Shown in pieces: positions 42,011 to 51,478 of a stretch of DNA of 61,860 nucleotides. Numbering within the stretch: the first letter of the stretch is position 1; every line of letters starts with the position of its first letter. The DNA is taken from contig JANXCC010000009.1 of assembly GCA_025060395.1 (NCBI GenBank), positions 1-61,860 of the forward strand, written 5' to 3'. Source of the DNA: Candidatus Bipolaricaulota bacterium. Lineage in GTDB: Bacteria; Bipolaricaulota; Bipolaricaulia; RBG-16-55-9; DRXL01. The notes under the pieces are model-generated. The model had not been told where the DNA came from. It did not search any database and worked only from the letters and a program-made list of their open reading frames with translations. Both the position numbers and the translations under genes were made by a program.

Positions 42011-43129
42011 GTGAAAAATATTGTTCGTAGCGCCCGGCAAGGACAACGTCGACGTTTGGTTGCACTTGGGCTGTTCGTTTGTAGTCTTGTGATTATAGCG
42101 GGGTGGGTGCTGACTCAGCTAAGGCCTTCAGCGCCGTCGGTCTCGCAGGCTGCCTTCGTCCCGGCTCCTACCAAGGGACAATCTCTTGATCCCCCGAGGG
42201 CGAGGCTCCCCGAAGTCCGAGGGGTCTATCTCCCCGCGGTCGTCGCTGCTAACCCGAAGAGGCTCCAAGAGATCCTTAAGCACGCACAGCGCTTGGGGGT
42301 GAACGCGCTCGTCATAGATATTAAAGACAACCACGGCATAGTTTCCTATGGCACAGCAATCCCGCTCGCCCGCACGATTGGTGCGCGGAGCACTATTCTA
42401 AGACTCGATGAACTGCTGCCCTATCTGAAGAAGCTCGGCTTTTATGTGATCGCCCGTCAAGTGCTCTTCTATGATCCAAAGCTCGCTCAATATCTGAGCG
42501 CGCTCCCCAGCGAGAGGGAGCCGCAGCGCTGGGTCTCTCCAGCTGACGCGCGCGTTCAAGAGTACAACCTGGCTATCGCCGAAGAAGTCGCATCGCTAGG
42601 TTTTGACGAGATACAATTTGACTATATTCGCTGGCCTGACGGTGGGCCCTACCAGCCCATCTATGATGAACGTTACGAGGCTATCGAGAGATTCTTACGA
42701 CGGGCTTATGAGAGGCTGCACCCAAAGATTCGGCTCTCTGCGGACGTCTTCGGCCGGACTTTATGGGCCTGGAATCTCAAAAAGATAGACCCCATCGGGC
42801 AGCACCTGGAGACATTCAGTAGATTTTTCGATGTGCTCTCGCCGATGGTCTACCCTTCACACTACGAGACCGAAGCGCTACGCTCTGACCCCTACGGGAC
42901 GGTGAAGAAAGCTCTAGAGAGCGGGCTGAAGCGCCATCTCAGATTAAGACCCTTCTTTCAAGCGTTTGAGCTGCACATACCCGATAATATGAGTTACGTG
43001 CACTACATTCGAGAGCAAATACGCGCTGCACACGAGCTAGGGATAGAAAGCTATCTCTTTTGGAACCCCCGAGGGGACTACACAGCGCTATGGAATGCGT
43101 TGGCCCTCACGTCCTCTCTTGACAATTGA
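42011..43129 (+). CDS. Membrane-anchored DUF4015 putative glycoside hydrolase
   Basis: 372 aa, GTG start. A transmembrane signal anchor (about 17-37) is followed by a linker and a TIM-barrel-like domain: RGVYLPAVVAANPKRLQEIL, GVNALVIDIKDNHG, FDEIQFDYIRWPDG and VLSPMVYPSHY. These match the DUF4015 group of predicted glycosidases, with acidic residues D and E at strand ends. It presumably acts on cell-surface polysaccharide. Divergent from pus10 and ahead of two other exported-protein genes. Confidence 0.75.
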   Translation: MKNIVRSARQGQRRRLVALGLFVCSLVIIAGWVLTQLRPSAPSVSQAAFVPAPTKGQSLDPPRARLPEVRGVYLPAVVAANPKRLQEILKHAQRLGVNALVIDIKDNHGIVSYGTAIPLARTIGARSTILRLDELLPYLKKLGFYVIARQVLFYDPKLAQYLSALPSEREPQRWVSPADARVQEYNLAIAEEVASLGFDEIQFDYIRWPDGGPYQPIYDERYEAIERFLRRAYERLHPKIRLSADVFGRTLWAWNLKKIDPIGQHLETFSRFFDVLSPMVYPSHYETEALRSDPYGTVKKALESGLKRHLRLRPFFQAFELHIPDNMSYVHYIREQIRAAHELGIESYLFWNPRGDYTALWNALALTSSLDN

Positions 43130-43148
43130 GGGCGTTTTCTGCTATCTT
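43119..43148 (+). promoter_or_regulatory. Promoter for the secreted protein at 43167
   Basis: TTGACA (43119-43124), 18 bp, TATCTT (43143-43148); AAGGAG at 43155-43160 sits 6 nt before the ATG at 43167. Confidence 0.6.
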
Positions 43149-43166
43149 TAGTCCAAGGAGATGGTC

Positions 43167-43943
43167 ATGGGTAAGCAGCGATGGCTGGGGTTGGCCTCTC
43201 TTCTTATAATCCTTGGGCTATTGGCAGGACATCACCTGGGGAACAGTCAGCAAGCATCGGCTCAGCTTGATCCCGTTAAGGCCGAGCAGATCTTTCAAGA
43301 GCTGAAGGAGCTTTTGCTTACTTCTTCCGATGTTAACGAGGTAATGATAGGGCCCCAATGGCTTTTGAGCCCTCCGTGGTTTCAGCCGTGGACATGGTCC
43401 TTACAGGCTACTGGGCGGCTTGAAGCGCAGCGAGAAGAGCGCTTGGGAAACCCCATTAGTGCGGCAGCGGTCTTCCAGAAGCGTGGCCGTACCCGTGAAG
43501 AAGCTATTCGCCTCACGGTCGTCTTGCTCTACTATATGAGTGGAGAGACTGTGGAACAGCTCTTTGCTGCTGGTCCCTTAGAGGTGATCGGCTTTGGAAC
43601 GCCTACAGATCTCTCTGAGGGGATGGGCGCTTCCATCCAAGAAGCCCTCAAGGGTTGGGTCGATGACGTCCAGGTCTACAAATACGAGCCCGATGAGTTT
43701 GCTTTAGCGTTCCGCAAGCAAGTAGTCCGCCGGATCGAGATCGAGGCCCCTCTGCGGAGCGGAACGCTCTCGCTTTTACAGCAGGGCATCGTCGTGGGGG
43801 CATTTCGGAGCCCTCTACTGTCGCCCGAAGAGCGTGCCAAACCCGAAGCTGAGCAGTGGCAGCTCGTATCTACTCGTTTGATCGCACTGACCCGCCGTCA
43901 GGTCGAACGCCTTGAGAAAGGACCTGTCGGCTCGAGGAGGTGA
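43167..43943 (+). CDS. Exported protein of unknown function
   Basis: 258 aa from the ATG at 43167; the ATG at 43161 abuts the ribosome site and is rejected. Signal peptide (MGKQRWLGLASLLIILGLLAG) with a likely cut near QQASA-Q. The mature part is mostly helical, with a Trp-rich patch (PQWLLSPPWFQPWTWSLQ). No family recognised. Confidence 0.65.
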   Translation: MGKQRWLGLASLLIILGLLAGHHLGNSQQASAQLDPVKAEQIFQELKELLLTSSDVNEVMIGPQWLLSPPWFQPWTWSLQATGRLEAQREERLGNPISAAAVFQKRGRTREEAIRLTVVLLYYMSGETVEQLFAAGPLEVIGFGTPTDLSEGMGASIQEALKGWVDDVQVYKYEPDEFALAFRKQVVRRIEIEAPLRSGTLSLLQQGIVVGAFRSPLLSPEERAKPEAEQWQLVSTRLIALTRRQVERLEKGPVGSRR

Positions 43944-44025
43944 TCGAGTAGTAGAATCGTCCCAAACTTCTCTACCCTTCGCTGTGCAGCAAAGACTTTA
44001 ACACCTGCAAAAGGAGGTTGGTCCC

Positions 44026-45297
44026 ATGAAAAAGATCTACAATCTTCTAGGGATAGCTATCACCGGTGTGCTAGTAGGAATGATTCTTATCGGATCGGGG
44101 GCCTCGGTCACGGTGACAGCCCAGCAGGCTCAGCCCATCCCCAGCGCCAATGACGACGTGCGGATCGTCGCGGGGTTCTTGCTAGCCCAAGAATTGCTGA
44201 ATATAGCTTCGCTTACGGCCGTGACCCCCTCAGGGATGATCAAGTTAGCTACTCAGCCGATCCCGGATCAGAAATGGGACGGTACTGGCCTAACCTCTCA
44301 AGCTCGTGCTGCTGCTAGCTCTAGCGGTTTGGCCCGCAGTGAGGTGCTCCTAGCGCCCGCCGCTCCGGATTTCGCGGTAACCCCCACCGTGAAGATTAAG
44401 AACCCCTTACTCCAGCGGGCTGGTACCCTGCAGAACACCATGCTGAACACCATATATAGGGCCATGGCTGAAGCTGAAGCTGCCGGTCAATTGGAGCTCG
44501 CTTACGCCTTGGCGTCGGTCTACCTGACCAACGGATTGTTCAACTTCTTTAACCGCGGCGTTGAGCTTGGACTTGCACGGGTTAACAGCTGTCTTGCTGG
44601 AGAAGACATTAAGCTCGAAATCACAGACCCTAGCACTGGTAGGAGCACGGAGTTTCCCGTAGAATGCAGCAAATATAAGGCATTGCAGGCAGTAGTTGCC
44701 ACAGAAATTGCCCCAGGGGCTTACTCCTTCTTTGGCCCTCTTGCCGACATTGGCTGTGAAAAGCTTTTTGAGCTAGCTACCCGCGGCCCAAAGGTGGGCT
44801 TGAAGCTAGCTACGGCGCGTGCGTACGTCCAAGGGATCCAGGTCTTTGCTGGCGTCTTTGATACGTGCATCCCGATGACAGTGGATGCGCTTCTTGCAGC
44901 AGTAAAGCAAGCTCAGGCAAACAATCAGCTGGAGCTGCTGCAGGAGCTTGTAGGCCTGGATTATCAGCTCTACAGCGATGGAGCTGGTGCTCCTATAGCG
45001 CTGTATTCGTCGTTCGCCAATCGGCGTGGCTTGGCCAAAGTCTTGGAGGAGGCGGAGACTGCGCTGCTGGAACAGCTGGCTCAGGATACCGATAATCCTG
45101 AGATCGGCCTAGCGGCATACTACCCCCTAGGAGATCGCTGGGTGAACAAACCTGAGGCCGAGTTGCGTGATCTGATGGTCAATGGCAAGACGCCTGCTGT
45201 GCGCCGCGCTGCCACCAAGGCGCTCTTGATACAGCTGGGACGGGCGTTCGACGTCCAGTGCTTGCAGAACCTGGCTAACGGTCAGGAGTGCAAGTAA
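44026..45297 (+). CDS. Exported protein of unknown function
   Basis: 423 aa. Signal peptide (KKIYNLLGIAITGVLVGMIL) with a cut near VTAQQ. The mature protein is Ala/Leu-rich and helical, with four or more cysteines and paired repeats of the type AxxxxLELxxxL. No family recognised. AAAGGAGG is 9 nt before the ATG, and a strong terminator follows. Possibly an envelope scaffold, but this is speculation. Confidence 0.65.
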   Translation: MKKIYNLLGIAITGVLVGMILIGSGASVTVTAQQAQPIPSANDDVRIVAGFLLAQELLNIASLTAVTPSGMIKLATQPIPDQKWDGTGLTSQARAAASSSGLARSEVLLAPAAPDFAVTPTVKIKNPLLQRAGTLQNTMLNTIYRAMAEAEAAGQLELAYALASVYLTNGLFNFFNRGVELGLARVNSCLAGEDIKLEITDPSTGRSTEFPVECSKYKALQAVVATEIAPGAYSFFGPLADIGCEKLFELATRGPKVGLKLATARAYVQGIQVFAGVFDTCIPMTVDALLAAVKQAQANNQLELLQELVGLDYQLYSDGAGAPIALYSSFANRRGLAKVLEEAETALLEQLAQDTDNPEIGLAAYYPLGDRWVNKPEAELRDLMVNGKTPAVRRAATKALLIQLGRAFDVQCLQNLANGQECK

Positions 45298-45317
45298 CAA
45301 GCTCGTAAAACGATACA

Positions 45318-45361
45318 GCCCTATCGAGGATCTACGCTCGATAGGGCCGTTTGTTTTTTTT
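45318..45361 (+). terminator. Intrinsic terminator
   Basis: An 11-bp perfect stem (GCCCTATCGAG 45318-45328 with CTCGATAGGGC 45337-45347), loop GATCTACG, then CGTTTG and a run of about ten T. It ends the plus-strand surface-protein genes and may act on both strands, as oppC2 ends right at the T-run. Confidence 0.9.
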
Positions 45362-46470
45362 TATCTCCCCTGAACGGAGAACGGGTCGGTCGCGTCGCGC
45401 AGGGCATCCCCCATAAAGTTAAACGCGAGCACAGCCACGATGATAAAGAACCCTGGGATCATCAGCCAAGGATGATACGTCAGGTTGGTGATCGTGCTGT
45501 CGGTAAACTGATTTAGGAGTTGTCCCCAGCTTGTCATCGGGTCGCGGATGCCAAAGCCCAAAAAACTTAGAGATGCTTCTGCGAGAATAAGCCCGGGGAT
45601 GCCTAGCGTCGCGCTCACTATGAGATAACTTAGCGTATTGGGCAAGAGATGTTTAAAGATGATGCGGGCGTTGCTAGCACCCATTGCTTTTGCGGCGAGC
45701 GCGAACTCCTGTTCGCGCAAGACCAAAAAGAGCCCACGCAGCGCTCGCGCTGTCCCGCCCCAGCCTAGGATCGAAAGAATCATAATAATTAAGAGAAACG
45801 AGATCGCTGGCGGCAACCCCGGGGGCAAGATCGCGGCGAGCGCTAAGAGCAAGGGTAACCCAGGGAACGAGTTCAAGACTTCGATCATTCGCTGAATGAA
45901 ATTGTCCCAGCCTCCACCAAAGTACCCAGAAATCCCGCCAAAGACAATAGCAAGTGTCAAGCTAATCGCTAAGGCTAACGGCCCAATCGAAAGCGAGACC
46001 CAGCCTCCAATGAGCGTGCGCGAGAAGAGATCGCGCCCGACGTCGTCGGTGCCAAAGAGAAAGATCTGCCCAGGAGAGTTGAGATCGCGCTCGCCCGTCC
46101 CGAATAAGTGAATATCCGTGGGGATGAGCCAAAAGAGTTTGTACGGATCGCCTTTGACGAAAAGCTTAATCGGATAGACTTGGTCAGTGTTCTCGCGGTA
46201 GATCCAACGGCCGCGTGGGTCGCGCTCGCGCTGAATCCCATAGACGAAGGGCCAGCTCAAGCGCCCCTCTTTATCAAAGAAATGAATCTTCGTGGGCGGA
46301 GCATAGGCGAACCGTCGGCGCTGTGTCGCGTAATCATAGGGGGCAATGAAGTGCGCAAAGAGCGTCAGCACCATCAGTATCACAATAATAATCCCGCCCA
46401 AGGTACCGAGCTTATGGCGTCGGAAGCGCCGCCAGATGAGCTGCCCTTGACTGACGGGTCTCTCAGTCAT
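45361..46470 (-). CDS. Peptide ABC transporter permease, OppC/DppC type (set 2)
   Basis: 369 aa from the ATG at 46470, overlapping the oppB2 stop by 8 bp. First helix at about 20-45, then a roughly 100-residue outside loop (RFAYAPPTKIHFF...RENTDQVYPIKLF) typical of thermophile OppC proteins, then FGTDDVGRDLFSRTLIGG and five helices. The coupling loop is AKAMGASNARIIFKHLLPN. It pairs with the OppB-like permease at 46463. Confidence 0.9.
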   Translation of the reverse strand: MTERPVSQGQLIWRRFRRHKLGTLGGIIIVILMVLTLFAHFIAPYDYATQRRRFAYAPPTKIHFFDKEGRLSWPFVYGIQRERDPRGRWIYRENTDQVYPIKLFVKGDPYKLFWLIPTDIHLFGTGERDLNSPGQIFLFGTDDVGRDLFSRTLIGGWVSLSIGPLALAISLTLAIVFGGISGYFGGGWDNFIQRMIEVLNSFPGLPLLLALAAILPPGLPPAISFLLIIMILSILGWGGTARALRGLFLVLREQEFALAAKAMGASNARIIFKHLLPNTLSYLIVSATLGIPGLILAEASLSFLGFGIRDPMTSWGQLLNQFTDSTITNLTYHPWLMIPGFFIIVAVLAFNFMGDALRDATDPFSVQGR

Positions 46471-47611
46471 AGCGAATCCGTGGATCGACCCACGCAAGCA
46501 GAATATCTGCCAAGAGATTGCCGATCAGCAGCAAGATCGCAAAGAACATCAAGAGCGTCTGCACCAAGTAATCGTCATAGGCCCGCAGGGCTTCGTAGAA
46601 GAGTCGTTCGACTGTCGGGAAATTGAGCACGATCGCTGTGATGAGCGCGCCCCCGATCAAACCGGGGAGACTTTGCCCAAAGAGAGTGATCATCACGTTG
46701 AGGGCGTTGCGTAGCGCGTGCTTGTAGATAACTACGCGCTCGCTGAGGCCCTTGGCTCGCGCGGTCATGATGTATTGAGAGCTCAAGATATCGAGCATCT
46801 GGCCGCGCATGACCCGCATGAGCCCCGCTATGGACGAACTGCCGATCACCAAGACTGCCGGCCACAAGTGCCATAAGTAGTCGAGCCATTTCTTTAGAGA
46901 CCAATCCCAGGGCCAGGGGGATCCCCCCATGTGCTCTTGGACGAAGAGCCCTCCGACGGATGCTCCAGGATTGCCAGGACAGAAGAACCCCAACCCCCAC
47001 CCACACAGTGTCGGGGTCAACGACGTCACCAGCCAGTACATCAAGACCAACGCTAAGAAGAAATTAGGAATTGAAAGCCCAGCAAATCCCAGGATCGTGA
47101 AGATCGTATCCCCCAGTGAATATTGGCGCGTTGCGGCGTAGATCCCCAGCGGCAGCGAGACAAGCCAGGCAAAGAGAAATGTTGGAACGGTCACGAGGAG
47201 CGTGAGGGGCAGGCGCTCCCAGAAGAGCACCGAGACGGGCTGGTTGGTCTCGAACGAGAATCCGAAATCTGGGTTCCAGTGAAGGAACGGAAACCGAGTG
47301 CTTACCGACCAGACTTGCCATCGCTGTCCCGTCTGGGGATCAATGCTCTCGCTGCTGAAGAGGACCCCCTTGAGCCACTGCCAGTAGCGCTCCACGCAGC
47401 CGCTCCATTGCCCTTCCAAGGGTTCACAGGGCTTTTCCAGCCCTAAATGCCTGGCGATATGCTGTAGCGTCTCTTGGGAGATGCGTTCATTGAGCTTATA
47501 TTTTGTGAGAAAATCCCCAGGGGCCAGCTGCACAACGAAGAATGCGACGACTGAGATAACCCACAGCGTCGGGATCATGTAGATCAGACGACGCACGATA
47601 TAGCTGAGCAT
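46463..47611 (-). CDS. Peptide ABC transporter permease, OppB/DppB type (set 2)
   Basis: 382 aa. Six helices; N-terminus YIVRRLIYMIPTLWVISVVA, an outside loop containing two cysteine-bearing segments (CEPLEGQWSGCVERYWQWL), and the coupling loop TARAKGLSERVVIYKHALRN. It follows its binding-protein gene by 7 bp. No separate ATPases follow; those at 50514-52483 are the nearest. Confidence 0.9.
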   Translation of the reverse strand: MLSYIVRRLIYMIPTLWVISVVAFFVVQLAPGDFLTKYKLNERISQETLQHIARHLGLEKPCEPLEGQWSGCVERYWQWLKGVLFSSESIDPQTGQRWQVWSVSTRFPFLHWNPDFGFSFETNQPVSVLFWERLPLTLLVTVPTFLFAWLVSLPLGIYAATRQYSLGDTIFTILGFAGLSIPNFFLALVLMYWLVTSLTPTLCGWGLGFFCPGNPGASVGGLFVQEHMGGSPWPWDWSLKKWLDYLWHLWPAVLVIGSSSIAGLMRVMRGQMLDILSSQYIMTARAKGLSERVVIYKHALRNALNVMITLFGQSLPGLIGGALITAIVLNFPTVERLFYEALRAYDDYLVQTLLMFFAILLLIGNLLADILLAWVDPRIRYD

Positions 47612-47618
47612 GGATATC

Positions 47619-50282
47619 TCACTGTCGTCGCTTCTCGTCCTTCCACCACAGAGTATCGGCGAAAGCCAGCACGCCCCAGTTAGGCTTAAAGTTCTCGTTG
47701 TTGCCCAGCTCGGCCTTACTCGCGTAGAGGAACTGCTGGTTCACAAGATAGATATAGGGCAGATTCTCCGAGACAAGTTGCTGGAACTCCTTGTAAATGC
47801 GCTTCACTTCGTCTTCGTCAAACGTTGTCGCGCCCAGATCGAAGAGCTCATCGACGCGCTTCTCCCATGCCGGGGGCTTCTCCTTCGACGAGTAGCGCCA
47901 GAAGTGCAAGCGACCGTTGGTCTTCCAGACGTTGGAACCGTTGTTGGGTTCAGGGCTGCCGGTCAGCCCTAGCACCATTGCTTCAAAGGTGCTCGTCGTC
48001 AGTTGATTGACTAACGCGTTGAAGTCCATAGGACGCGCATTCGCCTTTACGCCAATCTTCGCAAAGTCGTTCACCAAGAGCGAGACAATCCGTTCGCGGA
48101 TCTGGTTGCCAGAGTTAGTCGCTAGGACAAACTCGAGCTCGCGGTCTTTCTCCGGACCAAAGGGCGCCAAGTCCGTAGGTCGGTCTTCGGGGTTGGCGAA
48201 GTTCTTCAAGAACTCATCGGTGATGTTGCGCACACCATCGCCGTCTACGTCCTTAAGACCGATTTCATCCAGAAGCTGCGCGGCTCTTTGTAGGCTGTAT
48301 TCGTACTTGGTGAACGATTCGCTCTTATCGTAGTAAGGCGAGGGGATGCTGACGGGGCTCCACTGCGGCACTGCCAGCCCGTTATAGATATTTTCGATGA
48401 TCGATTCTTTATCGACGGCATGGGCCATCGCCTTACGGAACTGCACATGACGGAAGACCGCTTGTAATGCCTTATAGAAGGGTTTATCGGGAGCGACCTT
48501 CTCGACGTCTTGGTTGAACGCGAGATACGTCTCGCCGAAGGTCGGGCCGTTTCGTATGAGCTTCCAGTTGTTGACGCTGTTGAGGCAGATCGTGACGTCG
48601 CTCGATTTCTGAACACAATCTCTCTCAAGATCTCTGACGCCCTCCATAAGCTGTGGCCAGTCAGAGGGACGCGGCCCGAGCACGTCGATCTCACCGGCCT
48701 TGAACTTCAAGAACGCTGTGTCGAGGTTAGGCACGATGAGAAAGACAAATTGATCAAAGTACGGCAGTTGCACACCATTGGGGTCGATCTTCCAGTAATA
48801 TGGGTTGCGCTCTAGGATCACTTGCTGGTCCACGTCGTAGCGCACGAAGCGATACGGCCCCAGTCCGACAAACTCGCTGGCAGGCGTCCCTAAGCTCCAT
48901 GTGTTATTAAAGAGCTCCGGGGAGACCCCAGCCCACTTGTTCGCTTCGGCTTGTTCTACGATCTTATGCGTATCATCGAGAGCGCGGTGCAGGGTAGCGA
49001 TCAACTCGGCTTGCTCTTCCGTGACCGCAGCTTGCAGCGCTTGGAGCGTCTCTTGCACAGCTTTGACGCTAGCGCGCACTTGGTCGAGCTGTTGCGTGTT
49101 CACGGCATCGCTCAGGGCTGAGAGCCTGCGGTCAAGCTCAGCGACTTTCTCACCTGAGATCTCTTGGAGCGCTCTTCTATTGTCTTCGAGGACTTTCTTG
49201 AGGCCCTCAAGATAACCCTTGGCCCCGGGGTTGAGTTTGGCTACTTTGTCGGCCAACTTATGCTTGGGCAATATAGCAAACGTCAGCGACCAGAAGATGG
49301 GCCGGAAGGGCTTGGGCATAATGACTTTGACGGTCTCATCGTCGATCTTGAGGAACTCTATCGGTTGGCCCTCGACGTAGAGCAAGTCGCGCCCCGCGGA
49401 GTTCACCTCGGGATTGAGATGAAGATCTTTATACGTAAAGAGCACGTCATCGGCACTGAAGCAGCATGTGCCATCGGACCAGCGCACGCCTCGGCGCAAG
49501 TGGAGGGTTAGCTCTTTTTTGTCCGGGGAGAGCTCCCAAGCCACAGCAAGGCCTGGAGCAGGCGTGTAGTCCTCCCAGCGCGTCTCGATCAACCCTGCGT
49601 GCATCAGGCCCGTTACATCAGTTGAGCTCGTCTCTTGGGCGACGACGGGGTTGAGGGTCTTCGGCCCACTGATAGTGGCGACGACGATCTTCCCGCCGGG
49701 AAGCCCAGGCTCACTCAAGCCCTCTGGAACACTGACGACCTTGGCATCGATGGGGATGACCCCGCCCCGCGCGGGTTGCGGCTCGATCACGGAGATCTCT
49801 ACCTTCTGGCCTCCCAGCTCGACGATCTTGCGACCGGCTTTAGCAAAGCCCCGGATCTGGAAGTGCAGGTGACGCGTCTCACCGGGTTTGAGCTGAGCCT
49901 TTTGAGATCCCAGCCGCTCCCCATCAAGGACGAGAGCGATCTCCTCTGCGACTTCGTTAGCGGTAGGGTTACGCACATAGATATTGAATGCTACGGTCCC
50001 ATCGCGAGTCACAAGACGACTGCTGGGGAAGACCTCCACGCGGACGACCTCGAGCGTGCCCACGGTGCTGAGCTTGCTCTCCGGAGAGGGCTCAGATGCC
50101 TTCGCTTTCTCTTCTTGTTCTTGTCTTTCGGCCTCGCGCTTCTCTTGCTCTTTGCGTTCTTGCTCTTGCTTCTCTTGCTGGGGAAGCTCCGGGGGCTTTA
50201 TCCCTGGCGGCACCCCTTGACATCCCCCAAGCAAGATCCCAAGACCCACTAGGGTGGCCAGTACTATCCAATGCTTCATCAT
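47619..50282 (-). CDS. Lipoprotein ABC substrate-binding protein, family 5, with extra domains (set 2)
   Basis: 887 aa, far longer than the usual 520-600. Lipobox LGGC (Cys21), a charged linker rich in Glu/Gln/Lys (34-62), a CARDB/Ig-like domain (about 75-166), then a canonical SBP_bac_5 order: KTLNPVVAQ, DGTCCFSADDVLFTY (270-285), GLGPYRF (473-479), FLKFKAGEIDVLG and RKAMAHAVDKESI. A helical coiled-coil segment of about 100 residues (345-450) is inserted before GLGPYRF. It binds peptides or sugars at the outer face. A TATAAT (complement of 50306-50311) gives a possible own promoter. Confidence 0.85.
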   Translation of the reverse strand: MMKHWIVLATLVGLGILLGGCQGVPPGIKPPELPQQEKQEQERKEQEKREAERQEQEEKAKASEPSPESKLSTVGTLEVVRVEVFPSSRLVTRDGTVAFNIYVRNPTANEVAEEIALVLDGERLGSQKAQLKPGETRHLHFQIRGFAKAGRKIVELGGQKVEISVIEPQPARGGVIPIDAKVVSVPEGLSEPGLPGGKIVVATISGPKTLNPVVAQETSSTDVTGLMHAGLIETRWEDYTPAPGLAVAWELSPDKKELTLHLRRGVRWSDGTCCFSADDVLFTYKDLHLNPEVNSAGRDLLYVEGQPIEFLKIDDETVKVIMPKPFRPIFWSLTFAILPKHKLADKVAKLNPGAKGYLEGLKKVLEDNRRALQEISGEKVAELDRRLSALSDAVNTQQLDQVRASVKAVQETLQALQAAVTEEQAELIATLHRALDDTHKIVEQAEANKWAGVSPELFNNTWSLGTPASEFVGLGPYRFVRYDVDQQVILERNPYYWKIDPNGVQLPYFDQFVFLIVPNLDTAFLKFKAGEIDVLGPRPSDWPQLMEGVRDLERDCVQKSSDVTICLNSVNNWKLIRNGPTFGETYLAFNQDVEKVAPDKPFYKALQAVFRHVQFRKAMAHAVDKESIIENIYNGLAVPQWSPVSIPSPYYDKSESFTKYEYSLQRAAQLLDEIGLKDVDGDGVRNITDEFLKNFANPEDRPTDLAPFGPEKDRELEFVLATNSGNQIRERIVSLLVNDFAKIGVKANARPMDFNALVNQLTTSTFEAMVLGLTGSPEPNNGSNVWKTNGRLHFWRYSSKEKPPAWEKRVDELFDLGATTFDEDEVKRIYKEFQQLVSENLPYIYLVNQQFLYASKAELGNNENFKPNWGVLAFADTLWWKDEKRRQ

Positions 50283-50316
50283 GATCTCGTCCCCTTTTGA
50301 TACTAATTATAGCCGA

Positions 50317-50514
50317 TCATCGTCGGGTACGCCCATAGTAGGTGATGCCAAGCAAGCCCGTCACTAAGCCCGCTATCGAGGCCCCGTACGAGAAGAAGCT
50401 CAGAGCCAAGCTGGGCTCCAGAACCCGGATGACCATCAAGAATGGCAAGAGAGCTCCGGCAAGGAGGAGCACCGTGGCGAGAAGCAGCAGCGGCACAGGA
50501 GGTGAGACTCTCAT
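50317..50514 (-). CDS. Small two-helix membrane protein
   Basis: 65 aa from the ATG at 50514, which overlaps the oppF stop (ATGA). Two hydrophobic helices and a basic end (YYGRTRR). Not recognised. Its coupling to the ATPase gene suggests a small accessory part of the transporter. Confidence 0.5.
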   Translation of the reverse strand: MRVSPPVPLLLLATVLLLAGALLPFLMVIRVLEPSLALSFFSYGASIAGLVTGLLGITYYGRTRR

Positions 50515-51476
50515 CAGCGATAGAGCCAACACTCCACGAAATGCCCCGGTGAGGGCTCGAACTCAGGGGGCGTCTCCTTGTCGCACAGGCCGGCTATAAA
50601 CGCTGGACACCGCGGATGGAACCGACAGCCTGAGGGAGGATTGACCAGACTGGGAGGCTCTCCCGGTGGAACTTTCTTGAACGTCTTGGCATTGGCTGGG
50701 TCGGGATCAGGGATTGCTGCCAAGAGCGCTTGTGTGTATGGATGCTTGGGATCTTTGAGGAGCTGCTGCACCGGGGCCTTCTCGATAAGCTTTCCCGCGT
50801 ACATCACGAAGATCCGTTCGGCAAAGTAGCGCACGGTCGAAAGATCATGGGTAATATAGATAACAGTCAAGTCGTGAGAGCGTTGCAAAGCGCGCAGCAG
50901 CTCTAGGATCTCGACTCGCACCGAGGCGTCGAGCATCGAGACCGGTTCGTCGGCTACGATGAATTTGGGCCTTAGGATCATAGCTCGCGCAATAACCAAG
51001 CGCTGCTGCTGCCCGCCCGAGAGCTGATGCGGGAATTTGTAGAGAAAGTCTTCGACGGGGGTGAGCTTCACTTCTTCTAAGACCTCGCGGATACGCCGCT
51101 CTCTATCCCCTTGAAAGTTATTGATCACTAACGGTTCAGTGAGGATACGATGGACGTCCATGAAGGGGGGCAAGGCCCCATAGGGATCTTGCTGGACGTA
51201 CCCAATCTGGGCACGATACCACCGGAGATCTCCATCTAGGGGACGGCCTTCAAAGAGCACCTGGCCCTTCGTGGGACGATAGAGCCCCAAGATCGTACGG
51301 GCAAGCGTCGACTTCCCACAGCCGCTCTCCCCGACAACAGCGATCGCTTCGCCATGTCGCAGCTCGAAGCTTACGCCATCTACAGCCCGCACGATCCCAG
51401 CTCGCCCAAATACCCCGCGGCGCAGCTCAAAGTGCGTGTGCAAATCCTTCACCGATACGAGTATCTGGTCTTGCAT
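50514..51476 (-). CDS. oppF: Oligopeptide ABC transporter ATP-binding protein, OppF type
   Basis: 320 aa. Walker A GESGCGKST, signature [15 protein letters not shown], Walker B FIVADEPVSMLD, and the C-terminal oligo_HPY zinc/cysteine region (GCRFHPRCPAFIAGLCDKE). It forms a heterodimer with OppD. It starts 2 bp after the oppD stop. Confidence 0.93.
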   Translation of the reverse strand: MQDQILVSVKDLHTHFELRRGVFGRAGIVRAVDGVSFELRHGEAIAVVGESGCGKSTLARTILGLYRPTKGQVLFEGRPLDGDLRWYRAQIGYVQQDPYGALPPFMDVHRILTEPLVINNFQGDRERRIREVLEEVKLTPVEDFLYKFPHQLSGGQQQRLVIARAMILRPKFIVADEPVSMLDASVRVEILELLRALQRSHDLTVIYITHDLSTVRYFAERIFVMYAGKLIEKAPVQQLLKDPKHPYTQALLAAIPDPDPANAKTFKKVPPGEPPSLVNPPSGCRFHPRCPAFIAGLCDKETPPEFEPSPGHFVECWLYR

Positions 51477-51478
51477 AA

